A stretch of DNA of 64,000 nucleotides from Cryptomeria japonica. Taxonomy: Eukaryota > Streptophyta > Pinopsida > Cupressales > Cupressaceae. Position 1 is the stretch's first letter; every line of letters begins with the position of its first letter. Under the pieces are notes generated by a model. The model worked only from the letters and a program-made list of their open reading frames with translations. It ran no database searches and was not told the origin of the DNA. The DNA lies in contig NC_081409.1 in assembly GCF_030272615.1 (NCBI RefSeq), positions 617,775,755 to 617,839,754 of the forward strand, written 5' to 3'. Positions 13,211 through 25,493 of the stretch are shown in pieces. The translations under genes were made by a program, and so were the position numbers.

Positions 13211-14380
13211 GGATGGACACGGATATGGACACAAATACAAATACGACCATTTTGTAAGACCCCCAATACGGATGCAGCTGGATACTTCATTCATAAAAAA
13301 CACATACACATATATTTAACACATATTTTCTAAGTTATTCGAGGAGATTTTCATTACTTCAAAAGTGATATAGACACATTATTGCTACATAAATAATGAT
13401 AAGTTGATTTAACATTTTTACAATATGCAAAAATAGTAGAGTTGTATTGGAAGATAACCCAAAAAATGGGTCAATGAAATAGAAAAATATTTCATTTGTC
13501 TTTCTCATTTGGTGTATGTTTTGTTAAAAAATGCATGAATGAAGAATTTTAAAATTAAATTTAGGAAGATTTATGTCAAATTTTGAAAAAATCAAATCAC
13601 ATAGTATCTAGCATGGTTGGAAATCAAGGTTTTTTGGGCGCACGTAGGTACAATATTCGACGTGTATCCAGGCTGTATCAAATACGTATCCGTTTTAGAT
13701 ACGGGAACGGATATGGGGATACACGTGCCCAGGGAGGGACAAAGGAGTTTCCGGCTACTTTGCTAGAAAATGAGAAATATTACGTTTATCTTGTGAAATC
13801 TTCTTTTGCAGTCTTGTCTTTCCACACCCTATCAGGACACCTATTTAGAATGTAAATAGCACAATTGCAGTTGCTTCTAGGGTGGAGGGGGCAATTATAA
13901 GTTAAAAAAAGTTAACATGTTTTTTATGTTTTTTTTCTTTTTGCCCATAGTCATGTGGTTGAGTCTTTGGTTCGAGACTTGCCTAGACTTGGTGAGTCTA
14001 GTGAATCCACCAGACTTGACGAGTTTGGCAAGACTCGACTACCGAGTCTCCTAGACTCGGCGAGGGTGGCTGGCCTCATGACTCGCTGAGTCTAGGGGAG
14101 TCTCAATGAGTTTGGTAACACTTTTGATGCTCTATTGTCCCCATACCATACTACACTAGAAACCTAGTTGATAGGCACAATACCATGTTGAAGGTTGTCT
14201 CAAGATTGAATATGAAAGCTCATCCATTATTGAAGCTTCGACAATTCTTGCGAATTGCTTATGTTACTTGCCCTTCCATTTCTTCATAGCTAAGAAGCAT
14301 TTGACCATTCTTGTGGATTTGAAACACAAGATATGGCTCAAGTCTTTCTTCCTCTATTGTGAAGAAACATAGTCATCCTC
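13210..14380. repeat. Unassigned intron DNA with GAGTC-rich cluster
   Basis: No gene. Between 13940 and 14125 short motifs GAGTCTAG, ACTCGGCGAG and GACTCG recur in both orientations at least ten times. Such clustered short motifs are typical of sub-terminal regions of hAT-type DNA transposons, but I found no matching opposite end or target duplication. The rest is AT-rich. Confidence 0.45.
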
Positions 14381-14389
14381 TTTTTATTT

Positions 14390-15110
14390 TGAACCTTCTC
14401 AGGTCCTCCTTTCTTACCACCTTTCTTTGTCTTCCCAATGAGGACTAAGTTTTGACTTTCTTCCACTTTGGAATAAATAGTCTCCAGTCTAGTTTCCTAT
14501 TGGATAAAATTATTCCAAATCTTCTCAAAAGTGGGAAGATTTTCATGAGTGCAAACATCTTGAACAAATGGATCACAAGATGGTGAGAACCAACTTCTAG
14601 CTATGGGCATCAACTCTTCATTCTCCACTTTCACCCTGATAGCAATGAGCTGATCTTGAAGCGTTATAATCTTGATAAGATAATTGGCCATGATTATTGT
14701 ATTGTTCCAAGTGTGGCATTGAGCTTGTTCTATAGTAACATTTCGTGGGAAATGTTCACACTTTGGTATAGACTAATCACGACATGATGCATTTCTATAA
14801 TCTCAATTCTAGTTTCATATCGGATAAAATCGTCCCAAAGCTTTTCAAAAGTGGGAAGCTTTTCATGAATGCAAGGATCTTGAAGAAATGGATCTCAAGA
14901 TGGTGAGAACCAATTTATAGCTATGGGAAACAACTATTCATTCTCCTTTTTCACCTTGATAGCAGCGAGTTGGTCTTGAAGAACAATGTTCTTGATAAGC
15001 TAATTGACCATGGTGTTTGTATTACTTAGGTGTGTGGCATTGAGCTTGTTCTATAGCAACATCTTGCTAGAAATGTTCACACTTTGGTATAGAGTGATCA
15101 AGGCATTGTG
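14390..15110 (-). pseudogene. Ty1/copia gag (UBN2) fragment, duplicated in tandem
   Basis: The minus strand at 14691-14497 encodes a copia Gag UBN2-type segment with LIKIITLQDQLIAI, FSPSCDPFVQDV and LPTFEKIWNNFIQ, followed by a stop and ETRLETIYSKVEESQNLVL. A second, more decayed copy of the same block occupies about 14810-15110, so roughly 330 bp is duplicated head to tail. The second copy keeps the matching phrases for the conserved Pro-Ser-Trp and Leu-Pro-Phe positions. No zinc knuckle or pol follows directly. Confidence 0.7.
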
Positions 15111-15489
15111 CATTTCCATAGTCGTATCCTTCTCTCAAATCTAGGTGGATTCGCTTTGCCTTGGCTGATTTTTTGTTATGTTTGATCAATTGAGTAGAGT
15201 CGACACAAGCTTCAATCTTTGTCTCCACAAAATTCTCAAGATCAATCTTCTCCAATAGCATCTTCAATTCACAATTCTAAGGTGTAAGGTTAGAAGCCCT
15301 CTAGATATTCACACTCGAAGACTGATAGTGGTCATACTTAAGCTCTTTAAACACATTAAAACCAAACAAATCAGCTGGACTTACACCCTCTCACATGTCT
15401 AGATCATTTCAATCATTGAAGTAAGGGCATAAAATGCATTGAAATCCTCTAAAAGCTCCCTCTCATAGGTAGCGACCCACTCCGTCCAT

Positions 15490-16470
15490 GGATGTGGAAG
15501 ATTTCAGATTATATGCCATTGTTCCCATCATAGACATAGGAACTCTTCGAGAGGTGGGGACTTGATTTCATTGGTTTGCTCAAGGTCAGCCAACTACATA
15601 GATGCCAATACATTGTTGTAGGCACAAAGTACTTGACTAAATGGGTTGAGGCCGTAGCACCTTTGGACAACACGACAATCAATACGACGAGGTTCATCTA
15701 TGAGAAAATTGTCACTAGGAACGACATCCCATACAAATTACCAGTGATCGTGGAGGACACTTTGTGAACCACATCATTCGTCTAATGATGACGGAGTTCT
15801 GTATATTTCATAACCTATCAAGTCTCTACTACATGAGAGTAAATGGACAGGTGGAGTCCACAAGCAAAGTGCTTGTTTCAATCATTCATAAGTCTTGCGG
15901 CATTGAAGAAGTAGACTTGGAAGAGAAGTTGCAACCGTTCTGTGGGCATACAAAACAATGTACATGGTGATGACAGGACACACCATTTCAATTAATGTAT
16001 GGTCAGGAAGCAATGATCCCCACATAATACATGGTAACAAGTCTAAGGATTGTTGTGGAGAATCAATAGGTGATATAGAGTTTAAAGGAATGATTCTTCT
16101 AGTTGAACAAACTTGATGAACAAAGGGTGCCTGCCCAATGGGAAATCTAAGTAATGCAAAAATGAAGAATGTAATGGCATGACAAACATCTCCAAAAAAA
16201 TATTTCCAGCCTAGATAGTTAGTTCTAAAATATAATGTCCGTAACGAAATTAAATTGGGAAAATTCAAATCGAGATGGCTTGGACACTATAAAATCCGAG
16301 AAGTTTGTGACAATGGGGCTATCAAGTTAGAGAATTTGGACAATAGTCAATTGAAAGATAGTATTAACGGCTCAATGCTAAAACTATGTAAGGAGAGAAG
16401 AGAAACTCTAGTTGCAATCAACATGGTGGATCAGACAACCTATGCAGAGGAACTTGTCAATTAGTTTGGA
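15490..16470 (+). pseudogene. Ty3/gypsy integrase fragment
   Basis: + strand pieces read RCQYIVVGTKYLTKWVEAVA and NTTRFIYEKIVTRNDIPY (15590-15740), then TEFCIFHNLSSLYYMRVNGQ (from about 15788) and, after frameshifts, FKSRWLGHYKIREVCDNGAI (16261 onward), the C-terminal integrase/GPY-like end. They match segment by segment the integrase of the gypsy element at 38.3-50.7 kb (CRYIVVATEYLTKW, TARFIYEQIITQYGIP), so this is another member of that lineage. Catalytic context is broken and no LTR is visible. Confidence 0.8.
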
Positions 16471-16479
16471 GCAATAATG

Positions 16480-17100
16480 GAAGTGTGACTTATTGAGGAG
16501 ATTGAAGGAATTGCTATACCAAGGGTAGACCCACATTTAACTACTTGTTTGTTTGGGCCACCAACTACAGATATAAGGTTTTATGAAGGCTCTTGGATAT
16601 TGCGTGCTCCCTATTCTGGTAGAATAACTAGTTATGTAAGCCATGAATTGGATGAAGAAACAACAAAAGGAGAAAGTGAGAAGGAAGCAGTATGGACTGA
16701 GTCTGCCTATGAGGATGGAGAAGGTCCAATTGTGACCTATATTAATGGCAGAATGCTTTATGTTTGCAGAGAGGTTATATGATACAATGAGACTGTGATT
16801 GAATTCACAAAGGAACACGAGATACTGCCACCTCCATTACCCTACACAAACGGGCTTTGGTGAGCAGTCCATAACTTGATAGGTTGCCCAACAATACAAG
16901 GAGAGGCAGTTACTTTGTACCAACAATGTGGAGGAAGGTTTATTGATGGGTGTCAAATATTGGAAAAGGGTATGACATCACTCCCGACTGTTGATAATTT
17001 TTTTGATTTAGAATATATGGGTACCTGTTGTAAAAATGAATGGTATGGTATAAGATATCCTATGACTCGTGTATGTGGCAACATGATAAAGAAATGAAAG
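16480..17100 (+). other. Unrecognised decayed reading frame downstream of gypsy integrase
   Basis: Two + strand stretches, 16549-16782 and 16876-17097, look protein-like rather than random (GPPTTDIRFYEGSWILRA; YINGRMLYVCREVI; VTLYQQCGGRFIDGCQ), with one or two stops between them. They follow the gypsy integrase fragment and could be a 3' accessory frame of that element or an unrelated captured fragment. I recognise no domain. Confidence 0.35.
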
Positions 17101-18739
17101 TAAAATATAAGGAATGCTGGAAGAGAAAAGGAGAAAATGGAGAAGGAAATAAAAAGAAAAAGCAAATATCTATTAAAATGGCGAAGATAAGAGTAAAAAT
17201 TATTGAAACTGCAAGAAAACCCACAAATTGCATAGATCTTGGAAATCTGCTCTCAAATCAGTTGACTAAATCTTGAAGATTAGAGGAAAGGGATATAATG
17301 TGAATACTTCAGTATGTAGAAATGGTAGTTTCAAGTTTCAACTATAAAATACACAAAAATTAACTCTTGAAATTCTGCAATTCATGAATGTGTTTTTTTT
17401 TTTAGCCAATCTGAGAAAATGGAAAGGGCTTACTTCACATAACACCAAATAGGATGAAAAAATAATTTGTTCACTTTTTAAGAAAGTTAGGGCAAACGAA
17501 TCTGAATCTCTCATTAAATACCAGTCTCCAAAATAGTTAAAAAAAAATTAAAATAATTATTGAAAATTTTTATGTTGCAGGAATAAATATAATGTAGGAA
17601 ATCACACTTGCTTGACATGTGAGTGATGCTCTTTGACAAGGGTCTGCAAGTAACTCGCCAAAAAATGCCTAATAACTTGCCGATAACTCTCAGGTTTGCA
17701 AGAAAAGCTTTGACTTAATAAAAGAAGAGTTCATTTTTTTAAAGCCTTAATTTGGGCTTGATAGCAGCTGCCCTCCGACCTCGTGAGGGGTGCTTCCCTT
17801 GACTCTTTTGGAAGCTTTGTTCCTTGACTCTGCTAGTAGTGTTGCCCCTCAACCTTGCTAGAGGTTTTGCCTCTTGACCTTGCTAGTGGCTTTGCCATTA
17901 GACCCCTGTGAGGGGCACTGCCCCAAGATCCCAGTGGAGGCTATGGCTCCTAGAACTCCACTTTGGGCCCACATTTTTTGTGGATGAAATATGGAGATGT
18001 ATTTTATTGTCATATGACATCAATGTGAATTGAACTTGCTTTTTGATCTTTAAATTAAGGAAAAACTATTTATTGCCTGCTTTGGTTTTAAAAAGCAAAT
18101 AATGAAAATTGTTTTGGGCCCATGTTTTCTCTAGTTGAAATTTGTAAAATGTTATAAGCATATGTAATTTATAATCATAGGACACTATGATGTGAATCAA
18201 ATTTGGTTTTTGATCTATACATGGAGGAAAATCTACTTAGGGCTTCTGTAAATTCTGTTTTATGCATGTTTGTTAAGATTATTTTACAATTTTGTGTGTT
18301 TTTTAGTGTTTGGAAATTTTTAAAAGTTTTGCCGAGTCTCAAATCCAAGTAAAATTTTAGGCCTGCCAAGTCTGAGTTTTTGAATTATGCATGAAATAAT
18401 TTATTTATTGGCCTGAACCTTGGAGTACAGGATTGATCTGAAATTACGGAAAACCTTCTTAAGATTAACCAACTAGACATAGCAAATTGATAATGAATTC
18501 AAACAAGCTTTTTCCAGCCATTTTGTTAGGTGTATCAACATTTTCATCTTATTCTTAATCTAATCATAAAATTATTATCTAGTTCCCTAATATACATTTT
18601 TTGACTGGAATTCTAAGTTATTTACACAGGTACTATGAACTGAAGTTTGAAGTTCTATATGTAGCAGTCCATGGATGCATGTAAGATTGAATCGTCAGGG
18701 TTGCTTTCTGATTTGCAACTGTTAAATTTGTCTTTACAG
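17100..18739. repeat. Rest of intron 1; degenerate CTTGAC-TTGC tandem repeat
   Basis: No gene. At 17765-17970 a GC-richer block repeats a unit of roughly 30-33 bp built on CTTGACCTTGCTAGTGGC and TTGCC, about six degenerate copies, as is common inside plant LTRs. ACTCGCC/CTTGCCGA motifs cluster near 17650-17700. Everything else to the acceptor at 18738-18739 is AT-rich intron. Confidence 0.5.
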
Positions 18740-18850
18740 TGTGCTATATATATTTTGCAATGAGGAACCACTTTGGATGAAGTTTTGTTTGATTAACTTT
18801 GAAGGACCTCTTCATTACAAAGGTTCCTGGAAGAAAACTACATTAGAACA
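18740..18850 (+). CDS. F-box/JmjC protein, exon 2
   Basis: 111-bp exon after a TTTACAG acceptor. It completes the codon split by the exon 1 donor and continues VLYIFCNEEPLWMKF, GPLHYKGSW and KKTTLEQ. This linker is typical of F-box/JmjC proteins of the JMJ22 group, where 'CNEEPLWM' and 'YKGSWKKT' follow the F-box directly. It ends at a GTAAGT donor (18851) in phase 2. The agreement of phase and family sequence across a 15.8-kb gap is the main evidence that exon 1 and this exon belong to one gene. Confidence 0.9.
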
Positions 18851-19025
18851 GTAAGTATTTGAATTTCATAACGGACTAGATATTTTTCTTTCTTTTGTAT
18901 TAAATCTATAGAATATTCATATAAGGAGGAACCTTACAATTAATAGTAACTCCATCCTTGGGTTAATTTTTTTGCTAATTTCTAGCAACCAGTTGACACA
19001 TATTTAATATACTATCGTTTTTCAG

Positions 19026-19081
19026 ACTTTGTCTTACACAAGACACCTCAGAAATCTCCAGAAGGCCTCTTCATTTTGAAG
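19026..19081 (+). CDS. F-box/JmjC protein, exon 3 (56-bp micro-exon)
   Basis: A 56-bp exon with a polypyrimidine tract and CAG acceptor at 19024-19025 and a G|GTGAAA donor at 19082. Joined to exon 2 it reads QLCLTQDTSEISRRPLHFEG, which matches the 'RxPLHFDGFNSLFLYKR' junction of the family. Without it the phases of exons 2 and 4 do not agree (phase 2 against phase 1), which is how it was found. Confidence 0.85.
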
Positions 19082-19269
19082 GTGAAAAGTTTTAAATTTT
19101 GAGTTTTTGATCTTAATTCACTAATTTAGCATATGATGATTGTAATAATGCAAAAATGGATAAATTTAACTATTTATGTGATTACTTTATATTTTGTCTT
19201 CCATTGGGTTCCTGTATCTTTAGCTCATTTATTGCTGGGCAATTTTTTATTTTTTCATAAATGATGCAG

Positions 19270-19412
19270 GGTTCAATTCTTTATTTCTATACAAGCGATG
19301 GTACCGATGCAATGTTACATTTGAAAGCTTTTCATTTGACAATGGAGCTATAGAAAGAAGAGGAGACATCTCTAATGAGGAGTTCCACTTACAATATGAT
19401 GGAAAAAAACCG
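19270..19412 (+). CDS. F-box/JmjC protein, exon 4 (start of cupin/JmjC region)
   Basis: Starts after ATGCAG (19264-19269) and reads FNSLFLYKRWYRCN, FSFDNGAIERR and EFHLQYDGKKP. It ends at CCG|GTGACT (donor at 19413) in phase 0. In the family 'YDxKKP' is followed by 'VLLTGL' and the JmjC barrel with its HxD...H iron ligands. Reading on through the donor gives a stop after 14 codons, which supports splicing here. None of the later JmjC exons was recognised in this window. The gene therefore either continues past 64000 through a very long intron filled with nested elements, or is truncated. Confidence 0.85.
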
Positions 19413-19884
19413 GTGACTCTTCAATGCTTATCTCTTTTTGTGAACTTGTTACTTTGAGAACACTTTTTTTTTTTTGAAATGTGTAAGCTATTGGAAAGAT
19501 AGAGTTTATAAAGGTTTTTATAAAAAAGGTTTAATCTAACACATGTTAAAGAACTTTCAAGTCTCAACTTGCATTGTAAGCTTCTGTAATTCGTTATTCT
19601 TGTTAGTCATGTTATTCATTTCTGCAGTAGAAATCTAAATAACGGAAGGGATGTCCAAGTAATGCATGATTTTCCTGGATTTATTAATCTCCATTATTGA
19701 TTAATCACATTTGGAGGCTCATCTTGGCCAGTGTTAAAAGCTCTTTATCTCCTCACTTACCATTACTACAACTTCTACAGATGTATCGAGTAAAGAATAG
19801 TTCCCGACATAGGATCATTGAATCATTTTGTAAAATCAAAGTTACGAAAAGAATTAGAGATGAATCATTTTGTAAAATCAAAGT

Positions 19885-20750
19885 TGTTGATTGTAATTAG
19901 GTAGGAGGGGCGGATTCCAATTGCCTTAGGCAACATTGGAATCCGCCCAAAGGGCTGGCCCCTTTCTCCCATAAGGTAACGTGTAGGGCTGGGCCCTTTC
20001 TCATGTCTAGCACAAGGGTGGCGTGCTCTAGGGCCTGCCCTATAATTCAACACGCCACTCACACTTAAACAATAAAAAGGGAGCCAATTCAAATTAAGAA
20101 AGCTGACCTAATTATAGGCTAAAGTGCATATAAATAAAGGTATGAATGAAGCATTCAAATAACAAGCATACACACAAAGAGCGAATTCTGTCTGCAAGTA
20201 AGAGGTGCGAAATTCATGCAAATATTAAGGCGAATATCTTCAGCAAAGTGCGAACTCCATCAACTTCTCTCCATTGTTATCTCTGCTGTTAGGAGAGTGC
20301 TCCTCATCATGCGATCTGACAGTTGAAGGACCTGCTGTTCTGAAGTTGGTCACAATCATCAGCTGAAGACATACATTTCATCCATCTACTATTCAAGGTC
20401 AAATCTTTGGTTGCTGGTTGGTGCAATAAAAGGCAGATCTGAAACTGGTTAAGAGGCAGATTTGAGACCACTGGAAAGTTGAAGATGCCATTAGCCCTAA
20501 GGGTGAACTGAGATAAGTATTGTAATCAGAATATTATTCATAATCCATAATCAGATCTGAGGATCTTTTCTGGCTGGGTTTTTCCTCCTAGGAGGTTTTC
20601 CCAGGGTAATAAGTGTCTTATTCAACTTTGGTTATGTTTTTGTTTGTTCCTAAATCTGAAACTTACTAAATCTAACAACAAACTATCTAAGTTAAAGGTT
20701 AATTCTGTTTTCCGAGTTTTCTTTATTAATCTGAAAGTGTAAAATTAACA
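19885..20750 (+). repeat. 5' LTR of Ty1/copia element
   Basis: Begins TGTTGATTGTAATTAGG and ends TAAAATTAACA directly before a primer-binding site. Length about 866 bp. The left border is placed by the TGTTGA start and cannot be confirmed by a target duplication, because the 3' LTR is missing. It stands in the putative intron 4 of the F-box/JmjC gene, same orientation. Confidence 0.8.
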
Positions 20751-20768
20751 TGGTATCAGAGCTCTAGG
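20751..20768 (+). promoter_or_regulatory. Primer-binding site (tRNA-iMet type)
   Basis: TGGTATCAGAGCTCTAG immediately follows the LTR end. It is complementary to the 3' end of initiator-Met tRNA, the usual primer of plant copia elements. Confidence 0.9.
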
Positions 20769-20835
20769 TTAGATTAACCTTCAAATTTCAGTAGTCTGCT
20801 ACTTCCAGTTTGCTGTTTCATTTTCAATCAGGTCA

Positions 20836-23820
20836 ATGGGGCTAAAAATTGAAGATAGGCTGGATGGAAACCTCAACTTTTCTACATGGAAGGTCCGCAT
20901 CCGTATTGCCCTAGAAGAAGAAGAACTTCTTCAATTTATAGATGAAGAAAAGCTGACTGAACCTATAGATGCAGCTGAGCTAAAACATTTCAAAAGGAAT
21001 GCTGTCAAAGCCAGAAAACTCATCATTGATTCAGTCAAAGATCACCTGGTCACCTCCATTTCCTCGTTCACTACAGCAAGGGAAATATTCAGTCATCTTC
21101 AAGGTACTTATGAAATCAACAATCTCAGTAGAGCAATTACCTTAAGGCAACAATTACTTAATATCAAGATGTCAAAGGAAGAATCTGCTATGTCTTATTT
21201 CATGAGGATTTCATAACTAAAGAATCAACTAGGTACAATTGGACATAACATGGAAGACAAAGATATTGTCATGATTGCTCTAAATGGTCTACCAGACTCA
21301 TGGGACTCTTTTATTCAAACCATAAGTGGAAGAACTGAATTACCTACTTTTGATCGTCTTAAGAATGATTGCATTCATGAAGAGTCTCGTCTTATCACAA
21401 GAGGAAAACTCAAAAGTCCTCAAGTGAATGATCAGCATGTACTTGCTGCCCAATGCAAGAAAGGTGGCCATTGGAAGAAGAATAATCCTAAGAGTAATAG
21501 AGATTTCAGATTATCAAATGCTCAGAATTCTTGGAAGAAGCCAAGAGATCTATCTCGTGTTCGATGCTTGAGATGTGACAAATTTGGTCACTATGCTAAA
21601 GAATGTCAGAATGAACCTCCGCAAAGAGAAGCCAACCTAAATGAAGTTTCAGATCTAAATGAGGAATTCTTATTCATTTTTGCCCTATCAAGCAGCATTC
21701 CTACAGACTGTAACACATGGTTGATTGACAGTGGTGCTTCCAAACACATCTCAGGCTATCTTGAGCATCTTTCAAACTTAGTAGAGAAAGACACTAGTCT
21801 ACATGTAGTAATTGGTGATGATGCTAAATATTCGGGAAGAGGTTCTGGCACTACTTCTCTGAATTTAGATTCTGGTATTTCTCTTCACCTTAGCGACATC
21901 TTATTTGTCCCTGGAATTAAAAGAAATTTAATTTCCATTTCTGCTCTAGAAGATAAAGGTTATCAAGTTGCATTTTCTGAGGGTAAAGTACTTGCTTGGC
22001 CTAAGAAATCTAGTTTTAAATCTGCTCGTGTAATTGGAAATAGATATGATAGTTTATATAAGCTCTCTGCTAACCCTGTTCAAGCCCTTATTAATGAGGC
22101 TCCCGAATCCTGTGAGCTATGGCATAGAAGACTTGGACACTCACACTTTCGAGCACTTCCCTCCCTTGGAAAGTTAGTCAAAGGTATGCCTAAATTCAGT
22201 CAAATTCAGGATGATACATGCAAAGGTTGTGCTATAGGTAAAAATGTTAAAAGTCCTTTTCATAAAAGTGAAAGTAGAGCTAAAGATAAACTAGAAATTG
22301 TTCACTCCGATTTATGTGGTTCTATGTCTATAGCATCTCCTAGTGGATTTCTTTATTATGTAATCTTCATAGATGATTTCTCTAGGAAAACTTGCATCTA
22401 CTTCTTGAAATCTGAAGAATCCGATGAAGTCTTACGTAGATTTAAAGAGTTTAAGGCATTTGCTGAAAACATCTCTGGTAAAAGAATTAAATGTTTAAGA
22501 TCTGACAGTGGAGGTGAGTATACATTTGGTAGCTTTCATGATTTTTGTGTTGAGAAAGGAATTAAGAGGGAGTTCTGTGTTCCAGTGTTCCATACAATCC
22601 TCAGCAAAATGGAGTTGTTGAAAGGAAGAATAGAACAATTGTTGAGGTTGCAAAGGCTATGATTCATGATCAAGATTTGCAGACTTTTCTATGGGCTGAG
22701 GCTTCTAGAGCAACATTATATATTTAGAATAGATGTCCTCACCATGTTCTAAAGAATATGACTCCTGAAGAAGCCTTCACAGGATCCAAACTTGACATTA
22801 GTCACTTAAGAATTTTTGGAAGTCCTGTATATGTTCATGTGCCCAAGGAAAAGCGAACCAAGTTGGAGCCTTCCGGGAAGAAAGGCATGCTAGTTGGATA
22901 CAGTGAATCCTCCAAGGCCTTCAAGATCTACATTCCAGGTCAAAGGTATGTTGAGGTAAGTAGGGATGTTACTTTTGAAGAAGATATTGCCTTTAAGGAA
23001 TCAAAAGGTTCTCTTGTTATTGATGAAGTTAATGACAATCAAGATATGAATGTTGATACTAACTCTGAGATTCAAAGGGAGTCTGTTGAGCCTCCACCTC
23101 AAGAAGAGCATAATGATCCACCTGAGCCTATGAATCCCACTGATATACTTAGTGACATTGTTGTTAGCAAAAAGAGGCCACTTTGGGTGAGAAACACCAC
23201 TCAAGAAGCTGAAAGATTTGCAGCTCCCAGTGGCACTTTCATAGAAACCAAGAGACCTCAAGTATTCTCCAACTATGTTGCATTAATGAACAATCTCATT
23301 GAGTTTGAGCCAGGCAATGTTGAAGAAGCCTTGAACCATCATGCTTGGAAGCTAGCTATGGATAAAGAATATCAGTCAATCATCAAGAATGATGTTTGGG
23401 ACATAGTGCCTAGACCCAAAGGTAAATCTGTTGTTTCCTCTAAATGGTTATTTAAAATTAAACATAATGCTGATGGTAGTATTGAAAAATATAAAGCTAG
23501 ATTTGTAGCTCGTGGTTTTTCTCAAAAGGAAGGCATAGATTATGAAGAAACATTTGCTCCTATTGCTAGATATACTTCTATTAGAACTATAATAGCTATT
23601 GCTGCAGTTAAAGGTTGGAAGCTGCATCAAATGGATGTTAAGATTGCTTTCCTTAATGGTTTCATTGAGGAATAAGTCTATATTGAACAACCTGAGGGTT
23701 ATGAGATTCATGAAAGAGATACTCATGTGTGCAGATTGAAGAAAGCTCTCTATGGCCTCAAACAAAAAGAATTGATAAATACTTGTTAAGTTTAGGGTTT
23801 TGTAAGAATGATGCTATGAA
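20836..23820 (+). pseudogene. Ty1/copia gag-pol polyprotein, broken and 3'-truncated
   Basis: One frame runs 20836-22662 with a single TAA at 21214. Gag UBN2 domain (MGLKIEDRLDGNLNFSTWKV), zinc knuckle CLRCDKFGHYAKEC (about 21565-21606), protease DSGASKHISG, pre-integrase ELWHRRLGHSHF with CKGCAIGK, and integrase with HSDLCG and SDSGGEY are all present. A frameshift near 22590 breaks the integrase just before the expected NGVVERKN. The next frame, 22758-23675, carries the integrase end, RT start (NDVWDIVPRPKGK) and VARGFSQKEGIDYEETF up to IAFLNGFIEE, then a stop. The sequence continues to LKKALYGLKQ, skips the conserved APRAWY segment and ends near 23820. YVDD, RNase H and the 3' LTR are absent, so the element cannot move by itself. 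Confidence 0.92.
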
Positions 23821-23929
23821 AAAACTCCATTTATAGTAACTCTTGCAAAGGTTTATGAAAAGAGAGATTCAACTGGGCTGTAAAAGGGGCCGAAGCTTAA
23901 CCATCCCAACATATATGCATTAAATTATT

Positions 23930-24640
23930 GAAGAGGAACTTTTGACTAGAATTGTGATCTTATTTGAGGATGAATCTGCCTTAAGTAAAATCAGTTTTCT
24001 TTTTCTTGACAATCTGTGCAATCAGCAACTTAAGCCTTCTAGCCAATGCTTTTGCTATGGTTTGTAGGTGACATTATTTAGAAGAGTTTGGCTGCTGCCC
24101 TTCTACATATTCTCTTTCTGAACCTTTAGGGATAAGTTTGATAGGGTCTACATTGATAAGCTCCCCCATAATTCCACTGCCAATAGATTCTTGGCACATT
24201 TTCAAACGTGTTTAGTTAATTACATTCCACAATGTCTTGTAGAGCTCTATTGGAAGATCATCAAGGCCAAGAGGTTCCTATTCTTGAGATCCTTTATAGA
24301 TGCATCTAGTTTGTCTAGCTCCATCCCACTAGAGAGAAGAATTCTTTCCTAGGCTTTGAGCTTTTGAGAGATAACATCTTTGGCCATCTCCATAGAAAGA
24401 TCCTGCTAAGGATTACAGCCCATTAATCTAATAAATCTCTGGAAATGATCATGAAATATATGACAAAATCGCAACTCATTCTTCATAAGATTTTCTCAGG
24501 ATCTCCAAGTGCTAAAATCCTCTCTGATTTTTGCTTTCTTTTGACTTTAGTAATTCATGGACCCATGATCTGGCCACAGGATCATTGCTAAAAATCTAGT
24601 AATGTACCATTTAGCCTGAGTTATAATTTCTCTATAGAAA
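23930..24640 (-). pseudogene. LINE (non-LTR) reverse transcriptase fragment
   Basis: The minus strand contains the start of a LINE-type RT. GLDDLPIELYKTLWNVI (about 24216-24276) corresponds to the 'GPDGIPxEFYK' motif. GSGIMGELINVDPIKLIPKG (about 24125-24180) and TIAKALARRLKLLIAQIV (24007-24062) correspond to the 'PISL...KILAKxLANRLK' region. Frameshifts separate the pieces and the catalytic YADD part is missing. This class is L1-like and common in gymnosperm genomes. Confidence 0.75.
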
Positions 24641-25493
24641 AATAGTGATTATTGCATGATCCATAACATCAAGTTTGGAGGCCAGGGAATGAAGTGCAAA
24701 GGAAAGATTGACAAAATGAAATAGATGGGATATCAGACAATAAGTATTCAATGACACTTGTATTCCATTCACAAAAAATGTGTTACAATGCACATATTTA
24801 TCAATACGAAATGACTATGCAGTTCATCTTCTAGATGCTTTTTTAACTTCTAGAGTATCTTCTAAATATAAAATAGAAAATGTTGTTCTACTAGGATTTA
24901 CTACTCCTAGGAATTAGGATTATGTACAATAGTGTTACATCCTCCCTCTTAATCTGCAGGTGTAGTAAAACCAATGTTTATGTTGCTCATTCGACAATAT
25001 TTCTTGTGTATGCACCTCGTTTTCTTGATACAAAGCTTTAGTCTTATACAAAAGTTTTGCTTAGCTTGTTCCCTTCTGCAATTTTAGAATTTTCAAGAAC
25101 CAAGATATTGACCTGGTAAATATTTGAGTTTGTTTTCTCAAGTCAAGTCATCAATGCCATAGCCCATTTTTATCGAATACCAGACCGTTTTGTTGTTAAA
25201 TTTGTGAGTTCACCACTATTTCTGTTCTGAGTGATGAATAAATTCGCAGAAACAGATTGTTCAACTTCTATCTTTGTCCCATCTATCTCCAAAGAGAGTG
25301 AAACCTAGAAAACCTAGGTTCGTTGCACCCATTGGTAACCCAAATGCATGCTGAAGCTTATGCTATATTGCCTGTAAATTGGATAGCGTAGGCTGACTGC
25401 ACCCATGATTAACATAAAAGTGTATTGAAGCATGCATTGAATGACTTGACTTTTTGTCAAGCTAAAAATTTGAACTAGTTGCAATGCACAATG
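24640..25493. other. No gene seen
   Basis: Unassigned sequence between the LINE fragment and the P-family LTR. The stretch 24730-24970 (TTACATCCTCCCTCTTAATC near its end) could be part of an LTR border with polypurine tract on the minus strand, but no partner was found. Only short frames occur. Confidence 0.5.
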
